Positions 13,242-25,900 of a DNA stretch of 64,000 nt are shown here, piece after piece (position 1 is the first letter of the stretch; the number at the start of each line of letters is the position of its first letter). Below the pieces are notes generated by a model, which did no database searches, had not been told where the DNA came from, and saw only the letters and a list, made by a program, of their open reading frames with translations. The stretch is from Caenorhabditis remanei. Its lineage: Eukaryota > Nematoda > Chromadorea > Rhabditida > Rhabditidae. The stretch covers positions 17,980,001 through 18,044,000 of the forward strand of contig NC_071331.1 of the NCBI RefSeq assembly GCF_010183535.1, written 5' to 3'. Both the position numbers and the translations under genes were made by a program.

Positions 13242-14872
13242 TTAAGAGACAATGTCTCGCTCAAGCCACCAGGCCATGTTACACATGTACCAAGTTGATC
13301 CGTTTTGACTGATTTTTTGATATGTTAGTACCCTAAAAATTCTAAGATTTTTATACCATACCAGATTAGGCTCCGCCCCCTTTGACCTACCGAAACGATC
13401 GATTGAAGTTGAAAAATGAAAATTTTTCTTTTGAAAGATAGGATCAAAATCGCTTCAGAAATGAATTACCAGCCTTATTTTGTGCATTTTATGAGATAAA
13501 CTATTTTTCCTAGCTCCCCTGCATCACATAGAAAAAATCACTTTTTTGAAAAAATTGTCAATTTTTTAATGTTTTTTGGATTTTTCGGCAGGTCGAAGTA
13601 CTGTGGTCCGAAGCAAATTTATGATGATTAGATACATATTTGTGTTGGCTATTTGAAAATATAAACACTTTCCCCAGATTTTAGTGGCTAGCCGAGTTAT
13701 GATCAAAAAAGTGGCGAAATTTGATGCATTTCAATGTACCCCCCTCCATGGTATAAAATGGCTGGATGACGAAAATCAAAAATATTTTGGATTTGAGTTA
13801 TTTAAAGTTAGAATAGTACTCACACAAATTTGCAGACAATTCTGACCATGTTTCAGTGAGTTACAGACACCTCCTCCATTTTTTCGAGTCAAAAAGTTTG
13901 AGCTCTCGTAACTTTTCAGATTATTACTCAAAGTTTATGAAACTTTGAGAAAATAGTGGAATATACTTTAAAAACAGAAATAGATGAATAAAAATTAATT
14001 TTAAGATAGAATGCTGGTATTTCATGTCTCAGAATATCTTACTCTCATAGATCCATGAAGCTATCAGATATGAACTGAAGCGAAAGTTGAACAAAGCGAC
14101 AAAAACTGACTCTTAACTATTTATCTATGTTTTTAAAGTATATTCCACTATTTTCTCAAAGTTTCATAAACTTTGAGTAATAATCTGAAAAGTTACGAGA
14201 GCTCAAACTTTTTGACTCGAAAAAATGGAGGAGGTGTCTGTAACTCACTGAAACATGGTCAGAATTGTCTGCAAATTTGTGTGAGTACTATTCTAACTTT
14301 AAATAACTCAAATCCAAAATATTTTTGATTTTCGTCATCCAGCCATTTTATACCATGGAGGGGGGTACATTGAAATGCATCAAATTTCGCCACTTTTTTG
14401 ATCATAACTCGGCTAGCCACTAAAATCTGGGGAAAGTGTTTATATTTTCAAATAGCCAACACAAATATGTATCTAATCATCATAAATTTGCTTCGGACCA
14501 CAGTACTTCGACCTGCCGAAAAATCCAAAAAACATTAAAAAATTGACAATTTTTTCAAAAAAGTGATTTTTTCTATGTGATGCAGGGGAGCTAGGAAAAA
14601 TAGTTTATCTTATAAAATGCACAAAATAAGGCTGGTAATTCATTTCAGAAGCGATTTTGATCCTATCTTTCAAAAGAAAAATTTTCATTTTTCAACTTCA
14701 ATCGATCGTTTCGGTAGGTCAAAGGGGGCGGAGCCTAATCTGGTATGGTATAAAAATCTTAGAATTTTTAGGGTACTAACATATCAAAAAATCAGCCAAA
14801 ACGGATCAACTTGGTACATGTGTAACATGGCCTGGTGGCCTATGCTCGAGCCAGTCAGAGATTGTCTCTTAA
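13242..14872. mobile_element. 1.6 kb palindromic non-autonomous element with TTAA ends
   Basis: Two nearly identical arms of roughly 745 bp (about 13246-13990 and 14118-14868) run in opposite orientation around a spacer of about 125 bp. The outer ends read TTAAGAGACAAT and ATTGTCTCTTAA, so the element is bounded by TTAA. That fits a TTAA target-site duplication and the palindromic TTAA-bounded repeats (PALTTAA type) described in C. elegans. No transposase reading frame is present; the open frames inside are arm sequence. A full-length transcript would form a very long hairpin. Confidence 0.85.
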
Positions 14873-14874
14873 GT

Positions 14875-16675
14875 TCTTTTTCATCCCCCCAATAAACAAA
14901 ACATACTAAAAAATACAATACTTCGAATTGGAAGTAAGTTCTATAGACTCAGGAGGGATTGACCTAAAAACGAGACCACCCAGCTTATCCAGCTTTTCCA
15001 GAAAATCAAAGATTTGATTAGGCATGACTCAGGATCAGTCAGAACGAGAGCATACCTTAATCTGTTTTTAGTTCAATTTATAGTCGCTCTGATCAAAAAT
15101 TGTAACGGAAAGATCCCGAAGAGAATATGAATCAGAAGAGAGGAATGTATTCGTAACGGATACAATAATAGAGTGATCGAATGAAAAATCCACAGGTCTT
15201 GTCTATTTTATTCTGGAAAAATGGAGGGAAGAATAGGAGAGAAGATGGATGTGTGATTTACGTCAATAGACAAAGCCCCAGAAGAAAAGAAAAGTGACGC
15301 AGTAATCAAAGAAGAAGGAGAAGAAATGGAATAATGAGATGAAGATGGAAAATGAAGAAGAAGAAGAAGATGTTTTTGAAAATAAATAATTAGATGGGGA
15401 GGGGGCTCTGGGAATTTATTGGAATTCTAAGAGAACTTTTAAATGGAAGAACATGGATTCGAGACTTCGGGAAACTGAGAGTTCTCAAATTTGTATAGTC
15501 AGAATGGAGACAATTGGATCTTTGAAAACGAGAAAGAGAAATGGAGATCGGAAGAATGTAAATTTCAGATTTATCTAGCGGCTTGATTTTTGGAACGACC
15601 AAATAACACAAATGGGGCGTCGAACTGTTTCAAACAAACCAACTCTCAAAAATTGGAAAGTCCGAAATTATTTTACAATGTAGAACAGAACACAAATGAC
15701 TTTGGAAATCAAGAAAATTCTGCTTTTTCCAGATTTTATCAAACTGTAAAATTCGAAATTCCAGAATTTCTGGTCTGACTTTCATATCTCCTGATGGCGT
15801 CTAACCCAGATTCGTTCAGTTTTAATTCTAGGTTTTCCCAGTTGGACTTCCCATAACCCCTTAATTTCCAGAAACATATAATTAATTTGTACATATATTT
15901 GTAACTGAACCTTCTATTCGGATTATTTGTTTCCTTTTGGGAGCTATAGAGACTAGTTTTAATCCAGAACAAGTTTTTGAGTAATGAGTCATAAAAACGG
16001 AAAAATATGAAAAAAGGATATTGTCAGAAAACTGGAATAGAAAAAGAAGAGAAAAGAAGACATGCCGCAGATTGTGGTGACACAAAAGACCCAAGTAATT
16101 ATTGAGAAAAAAGCAGAGGGGGAGGCAGGAAATGCAGCTCTCAGCGAATAAGTGAATCGAATAAAAAGTAAAATGGCAACTAGCAAAAAAAGAGAAAAAA
16201 GAGAAAAGAGACATGGGTCTCTTGCTCCCAGACTACTGACTTCTCCTCTTTTCACAACACTATTTTTAGAGTCATCGGGAGGAAAAAAGGGAGGGAAAGG
16301 CCTTCCAAACAATTTCTGATGACTGGGAGGAGGCACGTTTTTGAGCCTTTTTGTAACTAACAACTAGAACAAAAATGGTTGGAAAAATTGAGAAGAAATT
16401 AGTGGGTTTGTTGAATTAAAGAGAGACGCAGACAGTGTTTGATGACTGGAAGAATGATGAAAAAAGAGGAGAGAAGGGATTCTGGAGAAACACGGGATCG
16501 TGGGAAATTAAGGGGCAGTGGGTATCTATGTCACGGATTCAGAAGATCAAGCGGTTCAGAAAAAGAAAAAAGGAAATATCTGGAAAATATCTGGGAAATG
16601 TAATCTTGGATGTCCAGAATAAGATCAGCACTCCTTCGTTTCAGTCTCAATTTCGACATTCCCGAGCTACTTGAG
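14875..16675. other. Stretch without a supported gene
   Basis: AT-rich and G/A-rich low-complexity sequence (GAAGAA tract at 15355-15370). Open frames are compositional. Confidence 0.55.
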
Positions 16676-16677
16676 AC

Positions 16678-17669
16678 CTGATTCGGACAGCTTTTGAATC
16701 GCCTTGGTCCATTTTCAAGATACTCCGATTTGACGCATCTGGAATCAGATCCTACTGCCACTTCAGACTCGAGCTCCTCAAAATGGGCGGGGTTTTTACT
16801 TCCGAAATAAACTTCTGGATTCTCGACACATCTACCTAGTCATTTTTGTTTCAAAAATCCCATAAAGCATGACTGAGTCTTTTCTGCTTCACAGAAAAGT
16901 AACTTCCGCTTTTTCCGAGACAAGAATACGGTAGTTTGAAATGAAAATTCATGTTAATTCAAGCTGACAGGAGGAAAAGGATTCTCAGATATTGAACCAG
17001 CAAAATTGAACATCCGGAAGTTTTTGATAATGTGCATGTTTTTTTTTCAAAAATGGGTGTCCGTTGAGCTCAAAAATCAGACATACCACTGACAAACAGA
17101 AACATTATTCCATATTTGCCACCTTCTTTTTGTTTTTTTTCTTTCCTCTTTTTCATTTGTCGCAACATGATAGTTTTTGTCTTCTCATTTTCCATCTTCC
17201 CTTTCTTTAAACAAAAACAGCCGTCGTCGTTTCGAGAAAAAAGGGAATGGATGGGCGAGAAGACCAGTTTATGATGAGAAGATGTCGTTCGGAAAGAAGA
17301 GAGAAAAGAACAAGAAGTTTGAATGAGAATCATGAAGGATGAGGTCAAATCCGGTGGATAATCTGGAAAAGGAGAGGGAAAGTTATTACAGATGAAAGGG
17401 GGATGGAGGAAGGAGATAAAAGATTATAGAGGGGGAGAAGTGGGATATGGGAGGGGGGGGGACTAAAGGGGATGATGTCAGGAGAGATAGGGAAGGTCAG
17501 ATGATGTTACGAGAGTTTTGAGAACTTGATCAACAATGGAGATTGCTCCTGGAACCTGAGAGTCACAATATGGAAGTATCCCAGGAATCAGATCTGTCCA
17601 TACTCGAACTAATACATTCCCCTTAGCGGTTCCTGGTGGATACATACAGACTTGACGGTTATGGTGGTG
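16678..17669 (-). CDS. Two candidate coding exons of an unrecognised or extended gene
   Basis: Exon 17511-17669 (159 nt) is open in phase 0 and reads HHHNRQVCMYPPG, then VRVWTDLIPGILPYC, then VDQVLKTL. It uses worm-preferred CCA/GGA codons. Its acceptor is AACAATTAG and its possible donor is CTC|GTAACA; if unspliced it stops about 30 nt later. Exon 16678-16776 (99 nt, phase 0 at both ends) reads ELESEVAVGSDSR and ends SCPNQ; its acceptor TTTTGAG and donor GTCTCA are weak. All phases are compatible with splicing onward to the exon at 9001-9048 and so to the calmodulin-like gene, which would then span more than 17 kb. They could equally be part of a separate minus-strand gene. I recognise no family. 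Coding character is seen in the sequence; gene structure is inferred. Confidence 0.4.
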
Positions 17670-18657
17670 CTAATTGTTATAATCCAGAAAAAAAGTAACT
17701 CGAGACAGCAAAGAACTGAACGATAGAAAATCGGTTTCCAGTGGGAGAATTGAACCTTCACTTGCGATTGATCAGAAAGTTTTAACTAGTACCGTAAATA
17801 CTGTATTATATGTCGTTATATTTTTCAACTGCCTCCCAGAGAAGTTTTGTGCTTCCAGAAACTCATTAAAATTTAACGGAAAAACTTTTTTGGACGTTCT
17901 ATTCGCTGATCAAGATGTTACTACTCACACTCCTTCTAATCAGAACCAAGAAAAAATAATCATCATTCAGATAATCATATTTATGAATTCAGAGTACAGA
18001 TGGGGTACCGCTATAATACAGGTTCCGTTCTACTACAGGTGCCTTTATAATACAGTATTTACAGTATTTTGATCACCATAGAGCATCTGCGTAGTCCGTT
18101 TTTTTTTTGTTGTAAAATTCCTTCTCATTCCAGCGACCTTTTCTCTACAAACAATCAGGAAGCCCCAACCAACATCAGTAACATTTCAGCCGGATTACAA
18201 AAGTTCATAGAGATCCTGATTCTAGGAAGCCTTACAAAATCCTAAACAACTTTTTCTTGGAACTTACTAGATTCCAAAATGTATGATGTCACTTAACAAA
18301 AATTGAATCCTTTTTTGCAAAACTTTGGAAAATTTGATCATTAATTGGAAGACCTTGATTGAATAAAAGTTATTTTCAAATTGAAATAGTCACATCATTT
18401 TTCCAAAGAGAATCCGCACAACGATGCAACAATCCCCTTACTTAGCCTGACCGTTCCCATTAGTCCGAGGGGTTTATGACATAACGCACTCTTATATTTT
18501 AATATGCCTATCATCCTGGTTTTCCTTGTTTTATCGTCAGTCTCGAGAACCGTCCCGGAGGACTGGTTTCCTCATAAACGACTCCTCTCCTATCCTCCTC
18601 TCCCGACGGCTTCTGCCAACCCAATCATTATCCTTCGATTGCGTTTTCGGTTTCATC

Positions 18658-19748
18658 ATGAAATATTTTCTTCTACTTTCTCTAGTTTTTGTCGTCAATT
18701 GTCTTCCACCGCCAGAAGGATTGAAAAGAGCAAAACAAGTGGGAAATGATGGAAATGGAGATGTTGCCGGGGTAGAACCACCACCGAATCTACAATTGAG
18801 ATCCAGGATGATGGCTGCAATGAACTCTCATCATGTGAGTTTTTTTCAGTGTTTTTCTGATTCTACTTCTTAATTTTTCACACCTCGAAATTCTTTAGTT
18901 TCCAATTTTCTTCTGAATTTATTTTTTACCTTCTAAAATGAACGTTTTGACATCGATTGAATATTGAAAATGATTAAAGTGAGATGATCCAAAGTCATTG
19001 TTGATAACTGTGTCATTCCAGAACTTTGTCGTTTAAGAACAGTCCCGTTTTGAAACCGGAGTCTGGTATGAGTATTTTCTATATTTTCAGCGATTCCAGT
19101 CGTTTTATGTTAGCTTTCCCTGTCACCACAGTGCCTCTGAAGCTAAAAAAAAATTCCCCAAATATTGTTTTTCTCTCTTCCCGTGTTTGTGATTATTGTT
19201 ACTATCCTTCAGACCCAACCAATTGCCGCGACGAAAGCCAACATATTCAATCAACCGCTTATCTTGACCAAGAACAAGAAAGTTGCAAAACCAGCAGCCA
19301 AAGCAATCATCACTCAATCAATCACTGCATCAACTGAAGATCCACTCAAGAATGTCGGAGAAGTTACTCGTCCACCAACGACTTCTTTGTCTCCAGAAGA
19401 TATCAGAAAGGTTTGTTTCAACCAAGAGTTAATTTGCATAAAATCTCCGTTCCAGAAGTTCTCAAGTGTTGGAGATGAAAAAGTGAATCTGAAGGTTCGT
19501 CCAGTTCTCAAGACAAACTTTGTGGATGCCAATGGAAATGTTGTCCGAGATGTAGTATCTGTTCCGATTCGTGTGTCAGACGGTCACATAAATTCCATTC
19601 CGTAAGCTACGCCTCTCTTCTCTCTGAAAAAGTCTCATCTGATTCCAGAAAGAACTCTAAAAACGCGACATCCAGCTCGGCCGTCGTTGAAACTGAGAAG
19701 AATGTGAACGTCTCATTCCGATCTTCCCTACCTTTGTGGCTTTTCTAA
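18658..19748 (+). CDS. Small secreted protein of unknown function
   Basis: Four exons (18658-18834, 19213-19410, 19456-19601, 19649-19748) join with consistent phases (0, 0, 2) to give 206 aa. The start was chosen because it opens a clear signal peptide, MKYFLLLSLVFVVNC, followed by PPPEG. The mature chain has no further membrane segment and lacks a pattern of paired cysteines. It is rich in Lys, Ala, Thr and Val, and ends with a short hydrophobic tail (LPLWLF). Donors are GTGAGT, GTTTGT and GTAAGC, and acceptors end in CTTCAG or TCCAG. An AATAAA lies about 50 bp past the stop. An in-frame ATG-initiated alternative upstream is not supported. I recognise no family; it is probably nematode-specific. 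Coding status is well supported. Confidence 0.8.
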
Positions 19749-19796
19749 TCTTTTCTATTCATTTTTTGACGAAAAACATAATAATATACGAATAAG

Positions 19797-19802
19797 TAAT
19801 AA
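19797..19802 (+). terminator. Poly(A) signal of the small secreted-protein gene
   Basis: AATAAA about 50 bp after the stop codon at 19746-19748. Confidence 0.6.
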
Positions 19803-21282
19803 AATATTTTATGGGTACTGAAATCTTGGGAAGAAAATGAGATAATGTTGAGTAGAGTGTACTAGTGAAGAAGTAGTTTTATTACTTTCTGAGAAGTGAT
19901 TCGAGAAAATGAAGGAAGAAGAGAAAGATGCGGAGCTGAAAGTATACTGTAAGTTAATAGTTTGTGAACTTTAAGCTTACATTAATTGGCTCTCAGCGGA
20001 GCTTCGAACATATTTTTGAGCTTCGGAACACTTTGTAACAAGCTATCGGTTAGAATATGTAAATAATTGACTTTCATTCAAAATTTTTTACTAGGGAAGG
20101 TCATAGAGTCAGTTTGGAGTTATGGCTCGTGACCTATATCATTGGTAAGCTGAGAAAACACTGATTCCAAATATATATTCAGTTTTTGCCCTCCAGGTCT
20201 GGTATTCGAGAAAAACATAGTCAAAGTTCGGACGAATTGAGAATCCTTACCTTTTAGCACGAGAACATTGCAAAAAACTGATTTCAAAAATATTCTCGCG
20301 TGTCAGAAATTTAGAAAGTAAAATTCTTTCAGGACAATAATATAGTGCACATGGCCTACCCCAACACGTTTGATCTACGTCTTTCATTGAGACTGTTCAG
20401 TTGATTCCTACTGAAACTTTGATAAGCCCTCTCCAAATTACGTCAATATACGAACAATGTGCGTAATGGCCTCTTCATCTTGACCCCTATCATTTGCCTC
20501 CTCTTATCAATTCGTATTCTTTTTCTTCACCTGACCTTTCCGAATGCAATTTGATACTTTTCATCCAAGTCCCCTTCCGCCTCCTTTTCTCATCATCATC
20601 TTCCCATTCCCTGATTATTTTCCCATGGTCCCCCGTCTTCTTCTTCCTCTTTTCAACATCTGGTATTCGTCTCGAACACACAATTTATCGTTATCCGATG
20701 AGCAGATGTCTGTTTTCTTCGGATAACTAGCAATTTCTTTGTCATTCGTTTCTTTCGTATCTTACATCCAAACCATGTGATTTTCATTGCTCGCCACGTT
20801 GCATGTCTATTATTTGTCTTACTGTAGCACGTAGCATGGAATCATCTGAATTCAAGCGACAAGTCACGCATCTCATTCAGCAAATTCTCTCTCGTTTTTC
20901 ATTGATGACTGATCTCAGGAAAAAAAGAAAACGAGAGAAGTGGACACTTCCAAACGACAAGATTTTCAATGGCAGAAATGAGAGAGAGAGCCGGAGCAAG
21001 AACTACGTGTGTCTGTGTGTAACATATATTGCACACTTTTCTTCCTGAGAATGAGAAAGAGAGAGATCAACAAGATGATGATGATTTGGTTTCCATGTTC
21101 TGATGAAATTCATTGGAATTACTTTCTGGAATTTTCTGAACGAAATTATTGTAGGTGAGATTCTCTCATAAAAATACAGTTCTTCGCGTTTTAGTTTTTC
21201 AAAGCATTTTATAAGACTCTACTAGAAAATAACTATGTCTCGCTTTTTGTGTCTCATAACACCTAAAGTACTACAGTAACGC

Positions 21283-21625
21283 GAACCGGGCGGGCACGGG
21301 AGGGCATGTAACTCGCTTAAAACTCAATTTTATGAGCTGAAAAATATACCGAAATGTAGATCTCAGCGAGCTCTATGGCCGTGACCTACTACGGGTCGAT
21401 TGACTATTCCTTAAAGTCTCGCAGGCCGGGATAAAGTTCCAAAAAAAAAACGCGAAAATAGTCAAAAAAAACTTTCTAGGCCCGCGGGACATTAACGGAT
21501 AGCCAATCGACCCGTAGAAGGTCACGGGCATAGATCTCCCCGAGATCTACATTTTGGTATATTTTTCAGCTCATAATATTCAGATTTAACCAAGTTACAC
21601 GCGTCGGCCGGTTCGCAGGTTTACT
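21283..21625. repeat. Imperfect inverted repeat (MITE-like)
   Basis: Arms of about 145 bp, for example TGAGCTGAAAAATATACC on the left against GGTATATTTTTCAGCTCA on the right, and CGGGTCGATTG against CAATCGACCCG. The spacer contains a 10-A run. The outer ends read GCGAACCGG and CCGGTTCGC. Confidence 0.75.
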
Positions 21626-22828
21626 GATAACCTATAGAGCTTTTTACAAAAATTTCCAGCCTGTACCCAGCTGAAAACGATCCCGACCCCTACCCACTAC
21701 CCCCTTTCTTTTCCCAATTGACCCAACCCAATCCTTTCAAAAATTTAAACGACTACTCATCTTCTTCTTTTCCTCAAAAAGTTGTAACCCATCTCCTCTC
21801 ATTTACTCTTTTCCCATCCATCCGACCAAAAAGATCATTGAGAGGGTCCGGTCCTCCGACCCAGTCTGTTTTCCATGTTTCCTCCCTCAATTCCCATGGG
21901 GACCATTTCTTTTCTTCCCGCCGTTTTCCCAATGCTAAGCAGCTCTCTCAATTATAGACTTGTTGCGAAGCCCCGTTTCTCCATGAATTATGAGCTTTGT
22001 GCTCCGAAAAACAAAACAAAAAACGTAGAGGAGAGAAAATGTTCCGTAGTAGTTGTAGTTGAGAAGCCTGTTTAAAATTCATGAACTGCTGCGGTGCGGT
22101 GCTGCTCCGTCCGCTCCGAGAGCAGCTTCGTCGTCTCATTTTGTTTCCTGCCCAACCAAACACACACAACGTCTTCTACTTTTGTGTATGTGTATGCCCC
22201 TTCTACTCCTTCTTTTTCTTCTTCTCAACAACTCCTTTTTTCGCCTTTTCGTCGCCAATTTTCTGGCTCTTGATTGCTCCAAAAAGAAGGGGCGGAGACG
22301 ATTGCAACTGAGAGGACGACGTAGAGAGATGACGTCATTCATACCTCTTTTTGAATTGACCACTCCGTCACTAACCGGTTCATTGGTGTTATCAATATAC
22401 AGTTAACACCCCTATATTTCTGGAAAAAACTGAAAAATCTTGTGACCTGGCTGGAAAAAATGGAAAAATGAAATCGAAAGTTCGAATTTATCACGTTTTC
22501 GTTTTTCCATACAATTCCCCCATAGGAATGAAATGTGTTTCTTAAAATTTGGTAAATATTTATTTAGCTTCTTCTTTTTTCTATTTTCAACTGATAACAT
22601 GTGGAATTGGAGAAAAATTTGTGGCATTTTTTATCAGTTTTTCGCCCAATTATTCAAGTTTCTTTCCTTTTTCGGTCGAGTGTTTAAAATTACTGATTTG
22701 ATGACTTGAAAATGAGCTAGTAGATCAAATTTATAGTGAAATAGAACCGACGTAGAGCAATTGCGCTCTGATGAATCAATTCGTAAAGTAGAGCGTGATT
22801 GCATTAGTTTGAATGTTCTATTAGCTCG

Positions 22829-22967
22829 GTACAGTTTTTAACTGCGCTTCACCGAAATGCCCTTGAAGAAATTATCTTTTTCTCTAAGTCTCTCAATTTC
22901 GCACACAATTTTCTTCGGTTTCGGTAGAGCGCGGTTGGAAGAAGCGTTCCGTGCTAATAGTACGTTC
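22829..22967. repeat. Small inverted-repeat element, family A copy 1
   Basis: Ends TTAGCTCGGTACAG and GTGCTAATAG, interior CTCTCAATTTCGCACAC and TTTCGGTAGAGCGCGGTTG. Shared with copies near 28826 and 35670. Confidence 0.7.
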
Positions 22968-25900
22968 AACACTCATGAGAGAGTGCAGAGAAACAAGACG
23001 CTCTAACCGTATGTGCCCACTCTCCCTGTGATACTCTCCACTCCTTCATTATGTATATTCCCTATTGTCAATTCTGCCACCATAATGAAAAGTTCTACTT
23101 TTTTTCTTCTGCTCCATTGCAGATATATCTTTTCTCCTCATTCATTTCTATATCTTCTCCTTTTCATAGAATTATAAATCTGAGAGACTTCTCGCCCCTA
23201 TTTGGAGCATAAAAAGCAGTCCTTCCTCATCTCAAAACATATGAATGTGTGCGTGTGAATATAAATAGATCTCTCTCTCTCTATATCCACTGAGGCTTAT
23301 CACCTGCACATAGCCCCCTTTTTCTCTTTCTTAGATTGCTTTTTCGGCGAAAAAATTTTCTTGGAAAAGGGGGGGAAAGATTGAAAAGGCAATCGAGGTA
23401 TCGTGCGAGATTAGGTTTCAGTCTTTGCATTCGAAATTAGCTTTTCACGATTTTGGAAATTGATCGATTTGTCATTTTCGTGAAGATTGAGTGTCGTAAT
23501 GTGGTGTAAAAAGCTTTGAGACTAGAGAACCAAATCCGAAAATTTCTAGACCACATGATATCACCCTCTTCTAAAATCTGTGGCGTTTGGATTTTAGTTT
23601 TAAGATAGGAAATTTCGAAAATATCCCCGCAAATCGTATAGTTGGAGTTCAAAAGGATTTTGACGTCTTCTAGGGTTCCAGATAACTTGTGACCTAGATC
23701 AAGAATAATATTATCAAATTGGCATTCCTGATTTGACGTATTCTGAGCTTAATTCAGAATCCAGAATCCAGAATAATCCGAAGATCCATCACGTCTGTTT
23801 TCCGGATGTGACCTCATCTTAACACCACTTATTTAGAATTTCCTTTCCCTTAAAAGTTTGCCTCATCTTTCTCATTTTGATTCTCTTTTTCTAATCCGAA
23901 TCCATTCTTTTTTCTTATAATGCAACGTCACCAAATCTCTTTTTTGTTTTCTCAACTCAGTACAATCTTGAATAATTCAAATGTTTTTCGTAGTGAATTT
24001 TTGAACTTTTTGAGATCAGAGGATTACGGTTTTCTGTAAAAAGTTGTCCTTAGCAACTAACCTTATTTATAGAAAACCAGTGACGTCGTTCTCTCCTATT
24101 CAGGTATCAATATCTTCTGGAGTCTTCATTTCGTGACGACGACTACATTTTCAACGTATTCTTCTTCTTTTTCTTCTCCTGTCGTCGAACGAAAGCACAC
24201 AATTTTCCTCCCTCTCTCCTCCTGTGTTGCTTCTTCTCATCTCCTCCTTCTTTTCCATTTTTCTCCAATTTCGAAGAAGGACTATGCCGCATGATGTGAA
24301 GCATGAGGTGTCCAAAGTTAATTTAGTATTCTCCTCCTCTCTTCTTCTTCTTTTCGAGCTCCAAACGGAGCACTCTCTTCATTTTTTCCCAAAGTCTCTC
24401 TCTCCCCCTTTTTTCGTTTCCTCCCTTCATATATTTCCGCCTTTTTCTCAATTTTTCTACCTCCTGCCAAACGGAAATTCCCATTTTTCGCTCTCTTTTC
24501 AATGTGTGAATTATCCAGTTTCCGATTGATCAGGGGGCCCGGAAGCAGGTTTGGCCAGATTTCGGGGTCCTAGGGGGAGCAGGAAGGCGTGTGTTTTTTG
24601 GCACACCTACATTTTGATAATCTGAAAATCATGAGGGGCGGTTTTTGAATATAATTATTTCTTTAAAAATTTCCATACGAGAGAAAGAGTTTTGCTTCAA
24701 AGAAACTCATTTTATACTGCTTTGGTCCGAATCAAACTAAAAGTGAGTTGCATACTTCAACTTTACTTTTTTATTGTCTTACCGGTTCTTGAAAAAACTT
24801 GTTCCAGAACGGTCTCAACCTCCCATGCAAATTTAACTGAAAATCCCTTTTCTCTCAGAAAAGCTTAATCATTCGAAAAGTTTGAGAGCCCGTAACTCGG
24901 CTCGCAGAGACATTCAGCTGGTTTTAACTGCAGCAATGAACTCCACGTAGTCGATAGGACCTATAAAAATTATAGATCGTTTGAAAGTCTCGTCTCCAAA
25001 AACTTACCCTGTCAGATCTCGACTCCGTTTGCCAATATCGTACTAGCCCATCTCATCCTAACCATCCCTAGTATTTTCGAATCTCTTTCTTTTTTTGAAT
25101 TCGTAAGTTTCTTTTTTTTGAAATGATCTATTCCGTGACTCATATTATTTTCGGGGTTTTCCCGAATTTTCTATACAGTGGCAAAACGTTCAATTCTGAT
25201 GAATCATAGATGATTTTTCCTGATTTTTCCGCCGAGACCTTTATTTTTTAATGGAAAAACCTTCGTTCTTTTTGTATCTGATGGACAGTTTCAAATTTGG
25301 ATTACTTCCTGAAAACTCTTCTCTGAAATTCCCAGTTTTTTGTTTGTTACTAGAAGTATTCATAATACTTTTCGGTCAGTTCTGCCAGCACCCCAACCGT
25401 CCACATTCATTTACATTTTCACTGTTGTCTATTCTTCCTCTTTTTCTCTTTTTCTCTCTTTCTGATTCTCCAATTTCTAGTATTCATTGAATTCTTCGAA
25501 ATTCTGTTTGACAGTCTACGTCTCCATCTCCAAACTATTCCATTCATCGTCGTTTCATACTGTTTATCATACATTTCTCCTTCTCGTTCTCTCTATTTTT
25601 CATTCGTTTCCTTAATCGTCTTTTTCTCTTTTTGAAAGAGAAGAAGACGTCGCTTTTCTTGTTGAAATGTATGTGTCTGTGTGTTCAATTTCTTCGTTTT
25701 GCCATTTCATGTCAAACCTTATTTGCTGTTGATTTTTAATCTATACTGATTGGGGGAAAATGTGATTCTTACCAGTTTCCAGAGTTTCTTATTTCAAGAT
25801 CATAGGAATCGTTTTTCTCAAGAAAAAACCAATTTCCTAGTTCAGAAATTATCAATTTTTGGAATCAACGAGTTTTAAAACCATGAAAGTTCAGTTTTAT

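Noticed and set aside
14617..14895. 92-codon plus-strand frame
   Set aside because: Lies in the right arm of the palindromic element; its mirror in the left arm is not maintained as coding.
17070..17348. Minus-strand 92-codon frame with a GTATGT donor
   Set aside because: Lys/Glu-rich low complexity in A/G-rich DNA; no acceptor or phase-compatible neighbour.
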